Positions 11,201-24,584 of a stretch of DNA of 64,000 nt are shown here, in pieces. Below the pieces are notes generated by a model. It did not search any database. It was not told the origin of the DNA and saw only the letters and a list, made by a program, of their open reading frames with translations. The DNA lies in NCBI GenBank assembly GCA_047495785.1, contig JBLDXI010000032.1, positions 992,001 through 1,056,000 of the forward strand, in the 5' to 3' direction. Source of the DNA: Lepidodermella squamata (lineage: Eukaryota; Gastrotricha). Each line of letters opens with the position of its first letter. Positions within the stretch are counted from its first letter, which is position 1. The translations under genes were made by a program, and so were the position numbers.

Positions 11201-14200
11201 GTATTGATTTAAGGCGGCTTCTGAAGACGGGAGACGCTTAGTCCTGCGATACTTCGCCACCAAAATCGCAGGCGATGAGCACGGGCGTAGATAAGACGTC
11301 AAAGTACTGCATGGTTTAGTCACTCGCTCTTCGACAGTCTCGAACGTATTCAAATTCGGCAGGGTTTCGATGATTTTGTCATGCGCAACGTTCATCGAAG
11401 ACGTCTGCTCGCTGACCCAGGAGGTGAAAACACGGAAACCGTCGAGAGACGCCATCAAAATCTGCAGGGCATTGGCGAAATCTCGGCAATTTTCGTCGGT
11501 GATTTCGGGGAAAAGCGGCCGGATCGAGTATTGCTGGCTCGAAATCGGCAGTGGCTGGTAGAAGGCAACAGGTGGTTTCGCATCGCAGCCACCTGGCACG
11601 ATGAAATCGTCTTGTTGAGGTGGAGCAATCGAGTTATTCGCCTGGGTTATCGCTCGGAATTTATCAGCAAACAAGCTGATATTCGCGGCGACTTCGTTCA
11701 AATCAACGAATCTCAGCAGCCATAACTGCAGGGTTTCACTCGGCCAAGGGTCGCTAGACGGGTCTAACAGGGTCATCACGATTTCTGGCAGAAAGGCGGG
11801 TGGTAGATTTCTCGGGTCGAAATTGTCCATGTGAAGGCGAGGTTCTTCCAGCCACAAAATCATGGCGGAATACAGCAAATGGCACTCGCGGGCGACTTGA
11901 CTCGAGGCTGAAATCGCACCCAGGGAGACAATCGAGGCTTTCAAAGACGTGACCAGCATCGACAAAACTTGTTTCTTCGGCGAATTTTGGAGCAAAATGT
12001 AACCGCAACCTTTCGCTGACCATGTCGTCTTTCGCAGGAAAGACCGGAAAAACAGCAACCAGGCAATCGGGGTTGCGGCATGGCTTGTCGCGGCTTGTTG
12101 CGAGACGAACTGGGCCAGTCGGAAAATCGCAATATTTTCAGCCGAAGTCGGTAATAACGCACTTTGCTGTTTCGCTGATGAATTCTTCTTGTTATCATCT
12201 TCAACCGCCGACATCGTTTGCTTGAAAATTTTGTCGAGGGAAGTAGTTGGCGAGGCTAGGAGATGCTCGCTGAAACGAAGGGCGAATGACGTTTCGAACT
12301 CTGTGTGCAAGTCGTGGGCGAGGGATGCGACGCAAAACCACGGCCAGCGGGTCGATTGGTTCGAGGACTGCACCAGACTGAACGGCAGACCGACAATCCA
12401 TGAAACAAACGCTCGCACGGGTGACACGTGCTTCCGCGCCGATTCAACGAAATCAACGTAGTGCTTCGATAGAACTGACTTCAGCGTCGGAATTCCGTCG
12501 GGTAGCGCCGGGGTGAGACTGAGCAGCAACTCCAGCGCGTCCATTACCGAGGCCTTCTGGAAACCATCGGAGCATTTGCCGAGAATACACAGCCAGAACT
12601 CGAGAACCAAATACGCGTTCATCGACCTCATGTGGCCGACGATTCCGTAAGCCAGGACATCTTTCGGTAGAGCTGATTCGAACGCCCAGCCTTTGATCAT
12701 GTCGACCATTGTCGATGTCAGGATTCGGTCGATCAGTTCGCAGAAGTCTTTCGATCCCATCAGGAATTCGAACGCGCTTTTAGTGTAGTGATCAGCGAGA
12801 ACTAGCAGCAAAGCATGGATTGCCTCGTTAGGGTAACGCTTGTCTAGCATGGTTTTCACCAATGGCAGGCCTTGACTTGAAAACGCCTCGACTGATGAAG
12901 TGATCGACGGGGACATTAGCAGGGCGGCGAAACAGGCCAGGGGTTCACCAGTTTTGACAAACGGAGCAGTTTCAGCGACCGAAAATTGGGAGGATGAAGG
13001 TGGATTTCGATTGATCAGATTCAGCCTCAACATCACCGTCCATATCACCTTGCGATCATTCGCTGGCAGGTTGACTCGAGACACCCAACGCAATAGAGTG
13101 ATTGCGGCTCTATGATGATGGCGTTGCTCGAGAAATGACGGCAAACCAGGAGCTCGAGGTGAAAATGGAAGATTGGCTAAAATTCAGCAAAATTAGATAA
13201 AACCCTCCTTAATATTTCCAAAATTTACCAATGATGTCTTTAGCGAGCAAATACTCGCCAGAAGTGATATCGGAATGAATAAGCCAATATTCCAGCACGC
13301 CCCATGTTGCATCATCAGGCTCGAACTTCGCGTAGCTTAGAGATTTGAAGAAATCTGAAAGTTCTAGCCATGATCGGACTGAATTAGCTGCGCTCGGTTT
13401 CGACCCACTGCCAAGATGGGACGAGACAAGTTGAATCACTTGATTGATAACGTAAGGTCTGTCAGCGATGAAATTAGAGAAAGGAAATCTGACGATTTTC
13501 CACAACACGTCCGACGCGCTCGGCAGCAGATGACAAGTCTGAAAATGCCACATTAAGAAAATAAATTGGAGAATAATTCAAACCCTTACATAGAGAACTG
13601 CGGCAACAGTGTTAGAGATCACCACGTCCTTCATTGCGTCTTCATCATCAACAAATGTTGCAGCAATTTCCAGACAAATATTCAACAAATAGGCGGAATC
13701 ATGGAGAGGTAGGCGAAACAATGCGATTGAAAATTCTTTTGCGGCCAACAAAAAATCTGACTCGGGTAGCGTTTGGATATCAGCGATGCGACAATAAATT
13801 TTACACTTGTTATCAGCAGATAGGTTTTCAAATGGAAGACCAACCTAAAAGATTGCCGTTAATATCAAGAATCAAGCTGAAACCCACTAACTCACCCATA
13901 AAATAGAGAACGCAAATTTCAATTCGGAAGCAAATCTTGCATAGACACTCATGAAAAATTCCTCATAGGCTTTTCTGTCGTTGTGGGTTTTAGAGACCTG
14001 AAGGATTTCGCAGACATGAAACATGAGCGCTTTCATGAATCCGCGATATGGGGGTGAATTGAACGAAGTTAGACCAACGAATAGACTGTCGACTAGTTTC
14101 TGACAGAAATCAAAGGCTGCGCTTGCAGGGATCGAATGTGTCTCAGAAAATAAGACAGATAACACTTTCGACAATTCAAATTGTGCCAGCAATTGAATCA

Positions 14201-15178
14201 TGCAGGGTTCATCGACGTCAGTGGCCTTTAGTGAAACGCCGGTTCCACTGTCGAACTCGTCAACAAACACAAAGTTTCCACCATCAGCGCCATTGTTCGA
14301 CTGAGGCACCATGCCTTTGCTAAGATGAACAAACTCAGCACGATCACTGAAAACACACCGAATTAAAAGCTGATTTAACACAAATATGGCGTTTTAACTT
14401 ACGTTGATCTGATCATGATAGTTTTCAACATGGCCAAGTATAGCAAACTGAATTTCTCAAAGCCATCAGCGGAACAGCTTGGATTCAATACTGGAGGCTG
14501 GACAAGAGGTAGCAATTTTGACAGAAACGCGTTATGAAGACGCAAAATATGAACAAGCAGCAGCAAACGCCCTTTAGAAGCTTCGATGCCATCTGGAGAT
14601 GGAAGTAATACCGAATTCATAGTGAAAGTGTGAATCCATTTGATGATGTTTTCGGCAAATCGATCATCAGGTGCGCATGTCCTGAGAAGCTTGAACAATA
14701 CACAGGTAATTTGATAAACTCTCCTGTTGGCATAGGCATCTTGACCTCCCTCACGAAGCTCGCGGAGATACGAAAGTAATTCAACTTCCACACGGCTTAT
14801 CGCAACTGATGAATCGAAAGCTCCATCTGCCATGGCCTTGGCTGCCGTGACCGCAGTCTCGCCGCATGATGCACAGTAGCCGAGTTTGGATTGGTCGAAT
14901 TCTTCAACTGTGTACAGATGCTGATGAGTCACTTTATTCTTGTCACCGCATACCCCTTGAAGGGTCATGCTGTTCTCTCTGAGCTGCCATACCTTCAGCG
15001 ACGCGGCAGAAAATTCATTAGTAGATATATTTACATCTAGCTGGCATCTTTCAGTGACACGGCTTGAACGTAAAAACTGTTTGAGAACTTCATGAAAAGG
15101 ATCCGATGTCGCCAAATCTTGTGAGTCTCGGAACAAACGGAGCACTTCTCCATACAATCCATCAGAATTAATACTCAT
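8207..15178 (-). CDS. EPG5: EPG5-like autophagy tethering protein
   Basis: A very large alpha-helical protein of 2253 residues from five exons: 15178-14403, 14346-13896, 13844-13590, 13538-13229 and 13176-8207, all with canonical GT-AG sites and consistent phase. The start is the first ATG after an upstream stop. I assign it to the EPG5 family (ectopic P-granules protein 5), the Rab7 effector that helps autophagosomes fuse with late endosomes or lysosomes. The reasons are size (human about 2580), the lack of other domains, and the C-terminal block LGAIGLGNKSPLPPWF near residue 2155, which resembles the family's conserved C-terminus as I recall it. The last exon alone encodes about 1656 residues without interruption. 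The name is an inference from memory; a profile search would settle it. Confidence 0.62.
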
Positions 15179-16109
15179 TTCTAAGGAGTTCAAATTTCAA
15201 TTGAAAAGAGGTCAAAAAGAAGTACAAGACAGGAGGTAGGTTTCACATGACAGCAGGCAACGTGAACAGCTAAGATTCAGCTGAAAACAGCAAGTTGAAC
15301 GGGTCACGTTGGGGCGTGACCGCGTTGTCTATCATTCAAGGTCATTTACCAAAATTTACGTAAGTTTTATAGTAATTTCGTCATAAATAGATTTTTAGCA
15401 AAAATTGTGATTTTTCAGTTTATAATGTTCAATTGACCTCGACCGGTAATTAATCAGATTTGGATCGATTTTCAAAAACTTTTGCGCCGGCTGAGTTACA
15501 TATGTGGGCATCTTTTGCCTGCGGGCGGCTAGCCACTCGTTCCTCTCTACCGGCTGTTTTGCAGTGTGAAATTCGGCGGTCTTTTAGCAATACGCTAGGA
15601 AGTCATTGGGCTTTACAAAATCTTCTAATTACTGAAATAATAATAGCCTGGAAACTGAGTTCGGTGAGGTAACTTGCGATGCTATTTCTTAATACCTGTA
15701 AACGTTCTTCTGGGCGTGTAAATCTACCGCTAACCGAAATTCACTACTTTCAATTTATTAGTCAGTAGTTATAGTACCCTACTTATACTACCTATCTGGG
15801 CTTCATAGCGATATTCTTAACATGATGTCGTGCATCATTTGGACAGCTTGAGTTGTACTCAGTGTTCGTATATTTAACTACTAGGTACGTCATATGCTTT
15901 GTTGATTTGGTAGAAGTAATTTCACTGTCTCCTTACCATCTTGAGCATTACTGCTATTTTTACGAACAGCATGACCGAATATTCCTTGTCACCGTCAGTG
16001 CGAATAGCTGAATAATGAAGTAGACTGAGCATTAAGAGCGATTTTGTAGGGATATCAGACAATTAATCATGCCTATTTTGTAGTAGAATTTATTTACATC
16101 TTGTCCAAC
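15179..16109. promoter_or_regulatory. Divergent intergenic region between EPG5-like gene and MIF
   Basis: About 930 bp separate the two divergent start codons, so it should hold both promoters. I found no recognisable core elements, RNA genes or conserved coding segments. Confidence 0.4.
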
Positions 16110-16512
16110 ATGCCCATACTGCAAGTACACACCAGCGTTCACCGCAAGGATTTTCCGCCCAATTTTATGGAGGATCTGACTGCCTTCTTCCAAAAACTCA
16201 TCGACAAGCCTATTCAGTATGTGGCTGTGCATGTCAATGATGGTCAGGTTATGACATTTGCCAACTCCTACGATCCTTGCGCTATTCTTTACATCAATTC
16301 AATTGGGAAAATCAGCCGTGAGCTGAATGAAAAGTATGCGCATGAGCTCCAGGGGTTCTTGAAGGAGAAGCTCGGTATTGCCACTGATAGGTATATTTTG
16401 AACAATGAACAATGGCCTGTATTATTTAACTTATAATTGCTTTTTCAGGCAACTGCTTTGCATGACGGACTTCCCTGCCCAGAATGTTGGTTATGGTGGA
16501 CATGTCTTCTAA
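16110..16512 (+). CDS. MIF: Macrophage migration inhibitory factor family protein
   Basis: Two exons (16110-16390 and 16449-16512) give 114 residues, the family length. The start at 16110 puts proline at position 2 (MPILQVHTSV), the catalytic base of MIF tautomerases, and Lys in LIDKPIQYVAVHV matches the active-site lysine. The second exon encodes the conserved C-terminus ending NVGYGGHVF. The family forms trimers with keto-enol tautomerase activity; in vertebrates MIF also acts as a cytokine, which cannot be inferred here. The intron is 58 bp with a TTTTTCAG acceptor. It is followed 217 bp downstream by LLGL on the same strand. Confidence 0.95.
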
Positions 16513-16729
16513 AATGAACCGATGCTTAAATGACTATGCTTGCCAAAGAGAACAGATGTGCTTCCTGAAACTTGCGTGACTACTTGTAGTTCGATAAGTC
16601 TATTCCTTTGATCAGTTACAGATCTGAGTATTTTCTTGGCCATATTTTGAGATTAATTTACTGTTTATGTTACATGATGTTGTCGTTTGTTTCTTTTAGA
16701 GTTTTTAATGCCAGAATTTGTTTAGTTTC

Positions 16730-19700
16730 ATGGCTGTTGCTCGAATCCAGCATTTCGGCGAGCGCGCATTCAAATTTATGCGCAAGCAGCCGCCGAGAGA
16801 AAATGAAGCCCGGCAACGTGTTTTACGCGATTTGTTCGTTTCTACGCCTGTGAAGTTATTCGAACATGGATTTCCTCACAAACCTACGACAATGGCCCAT
16901 GATCCTAAATTGGGCTTACTCGCAATTGGCGCTGAGAATGGATCAATTAGAATGTAAGCATTGTTAAATTTAATAAGTCTTGAATACACGTGCTTAATGT
17001 TTATAGATTCGGATCTGAAGGAGTAGAATTTATTGGTCAGCAAAGAGTTGGCGAAGGATCTGTTATGCAGTTGTATTTCCTACCCGGACAAGGCCGATTA
17101 ATATCAGTTTACGCGGATTATTCTATTCATTTATGGGAGATGAATTCAAAAGATGGACATTTGTCATTTAAAGTCATCCGCTCTTTCAAAATGCCGAACA
17201 GCCAGGTCAATCTGATCTCGGTCTGCTGCTTCTCGGCAGACTGTCAGCAGTTCTACATCGGAACCGAGGCTTGTACAGTGCACGTTCTGGATTTGAAGCG
17301 ATTTCAATTAACTGGCCGATCACTTCCTGTCGAACAAGTGATGCAAAGTGCGCCGGATGATTTCAGGAAAGCTAGCCCCGGGGCCGTGGAGGCTCTTCTC
17401 GAAAGCCCGACCGAACCGGATAGAATTTTAGTCGGTTTTAATCGCGGTTTGATTGTGCTATGGAATTCTGCTGATGGCCAGATTGAGAGGGCGTGGAATG
17501 CGGGGCAACAACAGGAATTGGAGGCGGCGTGTTGGCTGCGGTCTGGTCAGCAGTTCGTTACTAGTCACAGCGACGGTTCTTACATTCTATGGCGAATCGA
17601 CTCGGATCGGCCGCTGACCCAGCCGTCGATACCCTATGGACCATTTCCGTGCAAAGCGATAACAAAAATAGACGTGAGATCGACCCGCGACGACCAGATG
17701 ATTGTTTTCGCTGGTGGAATGCCGCGATCGAGTTTCGGCGATCGGCACACGGTGAGTGCGCTCATCGGAAGTCGCCAAGTGGCGTTCGATTTCGGCAGCC
17801 GGGTGCTCGATTTCATCGTTCTGTGCGCTGCCGACGAGGCTTCCGGGTCGGCAGCCGGTCACAGCAAGGCGAACGGACTGTTGTCACCCGTGCCCGGCAG
17901 TGCGAATGGCGACGTGGACGATGCGCCGCTTAACAACGGCTGTATCGAAGACGATGTGGATCACTCGCATGTGAACGGACACATTGCACCGGGCGGCAGT
18001 CCATTACCGGATAATCAGGATGTTGCGGCGAATGAAAGCGGCGGATCATCGCCTTCTATCGGCGGTCCATCTGCGCCTGGTTAGTTATTTTTCATTTTTA
18101 GACCGAAACCAAGTGGCGAAAATAGCCGGACAAAACGAAAATTAGGAAAATTAGAATGAAAAATGGAGGATTTTGTAAATTTTACCATGGAAGTCAACTC
18201 TCATTTTGAAAGTTTGAAAGTTTTCATTTTGAATGAAAAATCGCACTTTCCCAATGAAAATCAATTTTTCAAGTTTTGAGCTGTGAGAACTTCTATCTAT
18301 ATTAGATCAAATGGTAACTCCTAGATAGCTCAATAATCAACCCTAATTGAATGTACGTGAGCAATTTATTGTTAAGTGCGCAAAATTTCTATTTCTGTGC
18401 CAAATTTTGAAGATCGTAAGCCCAAATTTACGATATTTTTTTAACGAAAGCCTCAATTTTAGTCTTAGAACTTCGTTGCAGTTTAAGTATTTCTATCCGG
18501 TAGATGCAATATTATCCGTTAACAGGCGAATCGTGGGGTTTGGCGAAAATCTTGGTTACCAGTGGAAATGTAACAAAATCAAGCTTTAAATTTGTTGGGC
18601 CAGTTGATTTCTGTAAATTTTTCATTTTATTCCCACACAGATTATCTTATTTGGGGTATCTTGTGGTGCGGATCTCGCTAGATTCTCACAAGTTTTGATT
18701 AATATAATTGAGTATCTCCACCTGAACCATTAAAGACGATTTTTCTCTATTTTTACGAGAAAATCCCATGTCCAAAACCTGAAAATAAGAAATAAACTAG
18801 AATAACTTGTTTAGGGCATAGTGAAAGCTATGATCAGATTTTCGAAGTTGCGATTTGCTTGAAATGCGTAAAAAATCACGAATTTCCCTCATTAGACTTG
18901 ATTTTAGTTGATATTTTGTTTCATTAAGGTGGACTTTTTATAATTATTTTTCTTCATTTTTTTCCAGTTTACGACTGTCCTCATACGTTGATTGTGCTGT
19001 GCGAAGAGGAGATCGTGGCGATCGACCTGGAGAGCGACGGCTGGCCGCAGTTCAAGCTGCCGTACTTCATCAGCGTACACGCCTCGCCGGTGACTTGCAC
19101 GCAGCATGTTGCGGGCGTATCGGCGGCGCTGCTGCGGCGGCTGCAGGAGGCCGGCGACTCGCAGACGGCCAATTGTTCGACGCGCAAGTGGCCGATCACC
19201 GGTGGCGTGTTGACCCAGCCGGCCGCGGCCGCGTCAGCCCTTAACAGCACCGGCAATCAACGCGAGCTGCTGCTAACCGGCCACGAGAACGGCTCTGTTT
19301 GCTTTTGGGATTTGGGCGAGCCGCAATTAGGCGCGTCGCAGATGCAGCTCATCTACGTGCTGCACACCGCCAATTTGTTTGGCATGGCGGTCGGCGGCCT
19401 TGTGCCAACAAATCTCGACAGCTCGGGCATCAGCAACAACGACGAGATCGATGAATGGCCGCCATTCCGCAAGGCCGGCGTCTTCGACCCCTTCTCGGAC
19501 GACCCGCGCCTCGCCATTCAAAAACTCGCCCTTTGCCCGGCCACCGAGACGCTCGTCCTCGCCGGCATGGCCGGCCAGCTCATCGTCATGGCTATGCGAG
19601 ACCGCCCGATTGAAGCTCAACCACCCAGCCCGGTTCAGTCGAAAATCGTGCCGGACCAAATTGCGACGCACGACGGCTCGCAGAATGTGTCTTTCGTGTG

Positions 19701-21042
19701 GCGGGGGCATGATTCACTGCCGGTTACGACTGAAAAATTGCGATTTGGCTGCGGGTTTCAGGTGGCGGCTATGCTACAGCTAACCCCACCCGCCCCGATA
19801 AGCGCCATAGCCCTAAACACAGACTGGGGCATAGTCGCTGTAGGCACAGCACATGGGCTGAGTGTGTTTGACTACATTCAAAAGCGTGAAATAGGCGCGA
19901 GATGTACCCTACAGCAGAACAGTGAGTCAGACATAGTTCAAGGCACGTTTCTATCGCGGGCTAAAACGCTGAAAAAATCGCTGAGGTCATCAATCCGGCG
20001 GTTGCGGCAGGGCAGGTCGGACCGGTTTACGCACCAGAACAAACAACAACCAGCTGGTTTAACGCGGCCGGTCATCACCGGGTTAACGCCCTCAGCCGCC
20101 GACCGCCTGCCCTCGCCTGCGGTTATCAAGAACGAAGAGCGGCAAATCGAGAGTAGGCAGCTACTGGCTAACACCGATGACAGTCATATGGTATCGTTAG
20201 TCCGATGCCTGTCGCTATCGGACACGTTTTTGATAAATCCAACAATTCACCAGCCGACGCTGTGGGCTGGTACAAATTCCGGGGCGTTGTTAGCGTTTAC
20301 CCTAGTGATTCCAGGCCCCGATCGGCGGCAGAGTGAGCCGGTTGCGATGAGGCTGTCGAAGGAGTTGCATTTGAAACACGGCGCGCCGGTGCTGTACGCA
20401 GGGGTACTGGACCGGCACGGCACGCCGTTCAGTTCAACAGCCGCGCAACGCTGCGGCGCTAGGCCGGTTGATTTCGTAGGCGGGCATCAACTGCTGGTCG
20501 CGTCTGAGGAGCAGCTGAAAGTCTTCACGCTACCCGGGCTGAAACCGTACGGGAAGGTTAAAGTCACGGCGAGGGATGGGTCGAAACTCCGCCGGGTTGC
20601 TGTTGTTGATTTTGTCGCGAAATCCGACCCGAATTTGCACGAATACGCCGCGGTGTATGTGACGAATCTCGGCGAGGTTGCGGCGTATTCGATACCGGCG
20701 ATGCAGCGGTATTTAGGCGCGTATGCGATCCCGCGCGAGAATATCAACGCGATTCTGTCGACAACCTTCACGCCGAACGGGTCGTACTGGTTCCTGGCGA
20801 CGCCGAGCCAATTCGCGAGCCACACGCTATCGACTCGTCTATGCGTTGAACGGTCGATTGAGTTGAATTTACCAGCAAAACGGTTGCCAGTTCTAGCCGA
20901 ACCAGCTGTTAACTCGACCCCGAAAAAACAGCAGCAGCATAATAATAACAACGGCAATAGCAGTGTTTTGAACCGGTCTTCGCCGCAGAAATCAAACGGA
21001 AATAACGCCTCGCCTCAACGCCACTTGCAGTCGACCGTTTAA
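16730..21042 (+). CDS. LLGL: Lethal(2) giant larvae homologue
   Basis: A cortical polarity protein that antagonises aPKC in the Scribble module and binds syntaxins and myosin II. Three exons (16730-16953, 17007-18079, 18968-21042) join in phase to 1123 residues, close to fly L(2)gl. WD40-type repeats fill the N-terminal half. The hallmark basic, aPKC-phosphorylated segment KTLKKSLRSSIRRLRQGRSD lies near residue 764 and retains the serines. Insertions rich in Ser/Gly/Asn occur before intron 2 and at the C-terminus, which has polyglutamine/asparagine runs. Intron 2 (888 bp) is much longer than intron 1 (53 bp) and holds one TTAAGGNGGA motif about 30 bp from its acceptor. The start is the only ATG that fits the family N-terminus (MAVARIQHFGERAFKFM). 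Confidence 0.95.
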
Positions 21043-22190
21043 GCCAGCCGATGAGTCTATGATCTATTTTTGTTGTTTTGTTATATCGCAGCTGTCGAAA
21101 TTTTATTACTATGCGAATTTTGTTGTCGATTCCCTATGTTAACGCGCGGCTCGAGAGAGATTTTCATTAAGGTGGATTTTTTTCAAATGAATTTTGTGCC
21201 TAACGCTGCTATTAATTAATTGAAACTCGATTATAATCTCCAGCTTATATGTAAATAACGCTGTGTTTTTCTATTCAATACTACGCGTTGTTACTACGAG
21301 TAATCAAGGTGAGTGAGTTTTTCGCATTTAAAAATGCCTAATAACCATGTAATTTTCTGTCCAACAATCAACAACGGCCTTGACAGTCATTTTTTAGTCT
21401 GAGGGTTTTTTCTTTCCTGTCTCTTATTTATTCCGACCACGTGTCTGCCTGTCTGTTAAAGTGGGAAGTGCTTCGAACCTGGATTGCTGAAATTTCAAAC
21501 CGTGATTGCTCCTCTTTCTCGCTCCTTCGCCTTGTCATTTGAAATACAAAAAAGTGTGCTAAAAACAGTATATAAAATTGTCTGTTGAAATAACGCAAAA
21601 TAACGCACCTTTTCGTACTTTGTTAAAATTGTGTAAAAAAAATAATCAAATTAATCAGCGCGCGTGATATTGCCATTTATTCAGCTAGTAATAAATTGGT
21701 CTTTTTTGTAGAAAATATATACCTTAATGTGGGCTTGTTCGTTTTTGTCGTTTTTTTACACTCCTATGTAGTAATAATCGGAACTCTGAAATTTTCTCTC
21801 TCTCTCTTCTCTTTGACAATATGGTGCGATGATAAAAAAGAGTCTCTTGTGTCTTGTTGGATCGTCATCGCCAGCCATGTGAAAGGCGATAATACTGTTA
21901 TTCTTACTATTATTCCGTTGTATAACAGCTGCATTCATATTATTATTATTATTAATATTATTACTACTTTTACGGCGGTAGAATAAAAAACTGAATAAAA
22001 TGACGTTTAACAAATTTCGCCTAATTTTTTTTATTTGAAGTTGGTCCAAAATAGCAGTGAATAAAAATGCACACCGGACATGTAATATTTTACAAGAATC
22101 GGAGAAAAATAATATTAAGGAGGATTTTCCTTAATTATTATCATTTTTCTCCCTCACCGAATTGAAATTTTGTAACTAAAATCGAAACCG
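21043..22190. other. Convergent 3' intergenic region
   Basis: AT-rich, with two copies of the TTAAGGNGGA motif (about 21166 and 22114), CT and ATT microsatellites near 21800-21965, and no supportable gene. It lies between the 3' ends of LLGL and the next minus-strand gene. Confidence 0.5.
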
Positions 22191-22895
22191 TCAAAATGCG
22201 CTGCTGTTACGCTTTCCGAGAGCTTCTAGCTTCCTCCTTAACGGGTTTCGAGGTGACGCGATCGAAGTGAGAGCGCGGAGTTCATCGCACCGCTCGTGAG
22301 CGTGAAGCGAGTCGAAATCCTGGTGCGGCTTCACGTACAGCTCCTGAGATTTCGTGTACATCGACACGACTTCGACGCCGTTGCCACTCGCGCTCGACGG
22401 CCGTTGGCTATTACAGCCGTTGTGGTTATTTAGCACCTGGATACTGCTGGACAGGGTTGTTAACGACACGGCCTTGCTATTGTCGTTCGAGCAGCTAGAA
22501 TCTGTGTTGTTGTGGTTGTGAAGGCTCGGCTGCCGCGGGCTGGGCGGCGGTTGAAAATGCCCGGCGATGTGTTGTTCGAAGGCGTCGAGAGGTAGGTTCA
22601 ATAAATGCCGGTCTAGGTAACTCTGCGCAAGGTCGGGGTTGGTTAGGAACCAGAACGGACAGGCTAAAAATAGCGTTTCCGCCGCCTCATCGACGACGCA
22701 CTGTTCACCGTTGGTAAGATCGGTCACGCCGTGGCTGACCGTGCGATCGATGATGATTTTAGCCGGCCCGTGTCTAGTCGTACCGTTGCTTTCGTTGCTT
22801 TTACGTCGTTGGTCGTTTCGACTCGCCAGCTTGGCTGAAACTACGGCGACCATGGTTTTTAGACTCGGCATCTTCCGATTGCTTGAAAGGGGCAT
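22191..22895 (-). CDS. Unrecognised Ser/Asn-rich protein, single exon
   Basis: An intronless frame of 234 residues with coding-like base composition (G+C-rich against AT-rich flanks). I do not recognise it. Residues about 15-45 are basic (SAKLASRNDQRRKSNESNG). A more ordered, conserved-looking segment follows at about 60-110 (TLFLACPFWFLTNPDLAQSY), then a low-complexity Ser/Asn/His region, and the end is basic (NPLRRKLEALGKRNSSAF). There is no signal peptide or membrane span; the one hydrophobic stretch, LFLACPFWFL, is too short. It could be a terminal exon of a larger gene, but no acceptor upstream is compelling. Confidence 0.55.
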   Translation of the reverse strand: MPLSSNRKMPSLKTMVAVVSAKLASRNDQRRKSNESNGTTRHGPAKIIIDRTVSHGVTDLTNGEQCVVDEAAETLFLACPFWFLTNPDLAQSYLDRHLLNLPLDAFEQHIAGHFQPPPSPRQPSLHNHNNTDSSCSNDNSKAVSLTTLSSSIQVLNNHNGCNSQRPSSASGNGVEVVSMYTKSQELYVKPHQDFDSLHAHERCDELRALTSIASPRNPLRRKLEALGKRNSSAF

Positions 22896-24584
22896 CGGTC
22901 GAATTAAACAGAAAATACTTGAAATTTCACTTTCTAAAATTGAAAATTAAAAAGAATTTAAAAATGTAAAGGTCGAAATTTCAATTAAAATTAAAATTTT
23001 AGAGAAAATACAACATGATAACCCTATAGGAAGCCATCGTAAAATAACGTCAAACTAGTACAAAATGAGATGACCGTCATACTAAACTGTTATTGAAATT
23101 TCCGCCTCAAGAGTGGCAAAATCGAAAATCATTAGGTCAGTTGTTGAAAACGTGGAGAATGAAACTGCAAGTGTCAGGTTCTGTGATATGCAGAGAAGTC
23201 GCAGGAAACAAGGTGTTTGCTAATCTGACGAAAAATTTGCTAAAAATCTGCCTATTAGAAGCGCATATTATTACTGTATTGAGCGGCTGAATTTATAAAA
23301 GAAAAAATTCTCCGGAAACAAATACCTCATATAAACTATTCGCGACTATCGAAATTCGCAAGTCCTCACATGAAAATAACTAGCGACGCGTTGTAGAGAG
23401 AAGCCATAAAGGAAGGAAACAGATTTATAGCGAAAAAATTGGCCAGGGTTTGCAAGTTTTTTTATAGAAAAAACCGCGGAATTAACAGCTGATGCAAAAA
23501 ATAAGCTGGATAATGGAGATATAATGCTTTGAATGCTTAGGACAATCGATGCGCCAATGTCTGCGATTGTGACCTAAAATAATCGGGTGAAGAAATATTC
23601 GATTCACATAGGCAGGTAAATTAGAGAAACCAGAATACAGAATATGCAACTTTGATTGCATTTTATACCCGATCGAAGCGAATGAATCGCCGAAATAAAA
23701 TAATACTATTGTCTAACTATAGGTTTCATCATCAATAAAAGACGGCGATTCCCATCTAGGTGTGTATAAACATTATATTTTATTCCTGCTTGGTCACGCG
23801 TGATGTAGTACAGGTATTTGTTCTTACAATCATCGAGCAAATTGGAGCGTTAGTCGATATAGACGTAAATTTACCCAGCGCGAATATAAGCGGGTATGGT
23901 GGTATGATCGCGAATTTATTGCAATTTTTCGCTCTAATAAAAAATAAATAAAAATTCCTGGTGGTTTAATTGAGAAGCCGATATCGCGACTGATCCCCGT
24001 GGATCTATTTCAAATTACTACGTAAAAGAAAGCCGATTTGATATAGCCTACTCATAACAATCAAAGCCGGATGATTGCTTTTGATCGATAAAAAAAACTG
24101 CGAGTTATTTCGCGGTTGACCGATTCAATTTTTCATTCACCTTGTGAAAAAAAAACTGGGAAAAAATCTTGAGAGGCACAGCATAGTGTGACGTAAAGAA
24201 ATCGCGATATTATATAGCCTTCGTTGCGGGTCAAATATTGACACATTTCCGGCCTTGGCGCCGATAGTAATAAAACTTTGAGCTATTATTAACGCGAAAA
24301 ATCATGTTTATTTTCTATAGCGCTTGTTTCAGCCAGCCGAAACTTGACACGCAAAACACCGCATTTCCGCATTTTTTATATATAAAATATTAATGATGGG
24401 ACTCTCGTGATTTCTTTGGCTAGACAAAATGCGATCCATTTTATTCTTTAATTAATGTCAATATTTTACTTATTTTTCTTTAAACAAAACTGAATTGGAA
24501 CGCTGAAATAAAAGCCTTAAATTGAAATCATTCACGATAAAATGAGTTGGAATAAAAAAACACGATTTTTTTGGTTGATTTTTT
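22896..24584. other. Intergenic, 1.7 kb, no gene seen
   Basis: AT-rich sequence with only short accidental frames. I saw no tRNA, no repeats with clear arms and no splice-linked coding segments. It includes the 3' side of the zinc-transporter gene. Confidence 0.45.
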